From: Sphingomonas panni
GTDB taxonomy: Bacteria; Pseudomonadota; Alphaproteobacteria; Sphingomonadales; Sphingomonadaceae
Direction: 5' to 3'
DNA: 64,000 nucleotides
NCBI RefSeq assembly: GCF_022664435.1
Contig: NZ_JAKREU010000013.1
Coordinates: 1 to 64,000, forward strand
Shown here: piece by piece, positions 63,979 to 64,000 of the stretch
How the letters are laid out: each line of letters begins with the position of its first letter
Numbering within the stretch: the stretch's first letter is position 1
The notes under the pieces: generated by a model
Databases searched by the model: none
The model's input: the letters and a program-made list of their open reading frames with translations, nothing else
What the model was told of the DNA's origin: nothing
Translations under genes and position numbers: made by a program

Positions 63979-64000
63979 TTCGCCTATCACCGCTGCAGCC

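Overview
The window reads as a GC-rich alphaproteobacterial replicon, most likely from a sphingomonad (Sphingomonas or a close relative). Supporting signs are the two large TonB-dependent receptors, the periplasmic aldehyde-oxidase and CopAB types, entericidin/CsbD/PhnA-like stress genes, short palindromic intergenic repeats, and a replication initiator protein A gene of the kind carried by sphingomonad plasmids. No rRNA, tRNA, CRISPR array or transposase is visible.

Layout. 1-2.1 kb: end of a periplasmic xanthine/aldehyde oxidase operon (paoABC-like). 2.2-3.6 kb: ClC chloride channel family protein. 3.8-15.7 kb: copper island. It holds a Met/His-rich DUF2946 protein, a TonB receptor and a PepSY membrane protein on the + strand. 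These face a - strand operon of anti-sigma, periplasmic metal sensor, ECF sigma, copA and copB, followed by copCD and two further periplasmic proteins; a sirtuin gene sits inside. 15.8-20 kb: katG and a divergent succinate-semialdehyde dehydrogenase. 20.2-26 kb: small stress and sensory genes, including a short LOV-HTH photoreceptor, a triple-PAS LuxR regulator, entericidin, CsbD and several small coupled ORFs. 26.2-30.2 kb: beta-oxidation pair (FadN-like protein and thiolase) divergent from a MerR regulator. 30.4-43.3 kb: glycan uptake locus with a TonB receptor, LacI regulator, a MalK-MalF-MalG-type ABC importer, a GH130 enzyme and a DUF1861 protein, pointing to mannosides. Two similar LacI-type operators tie the receptor and the enzyme operon to one regulon.

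43.4-47.6 kb: a TolC/HlyD/ABC exporter operon whose ABC protein has lost the ATPase motifs. It is divergent from an OxyR-like regulator that lacks the redox cysteines. 48.7-56.2 kb: M20 and M28 peptidases, TerC, a secreted protein and a NatAB-type ABC exporter. 56.2-57.8 kb: hipBA toxin-antitoxin pair. 58.1-61.8 kb: two-component system with a DUF4173 membrane protein.

62.0-64.0 kb: a replication module, made of an A/T-richer stretch, five direct iterons plus one inverted copy, repA, and three perfect GTTTCCCCGGGGAAAC palindromes that look like partition or autoregulatory sites. This end makes it likely that the whole window lies on a plasmid, megaplasmid or chromid, or that a plasmid has integrated here. 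Paired inverted repeats of a few families occupy many of the gaps between operons. Start sites were chosen by ribosome-binding site and by gene overlap; several non-ATG starts are inferred.
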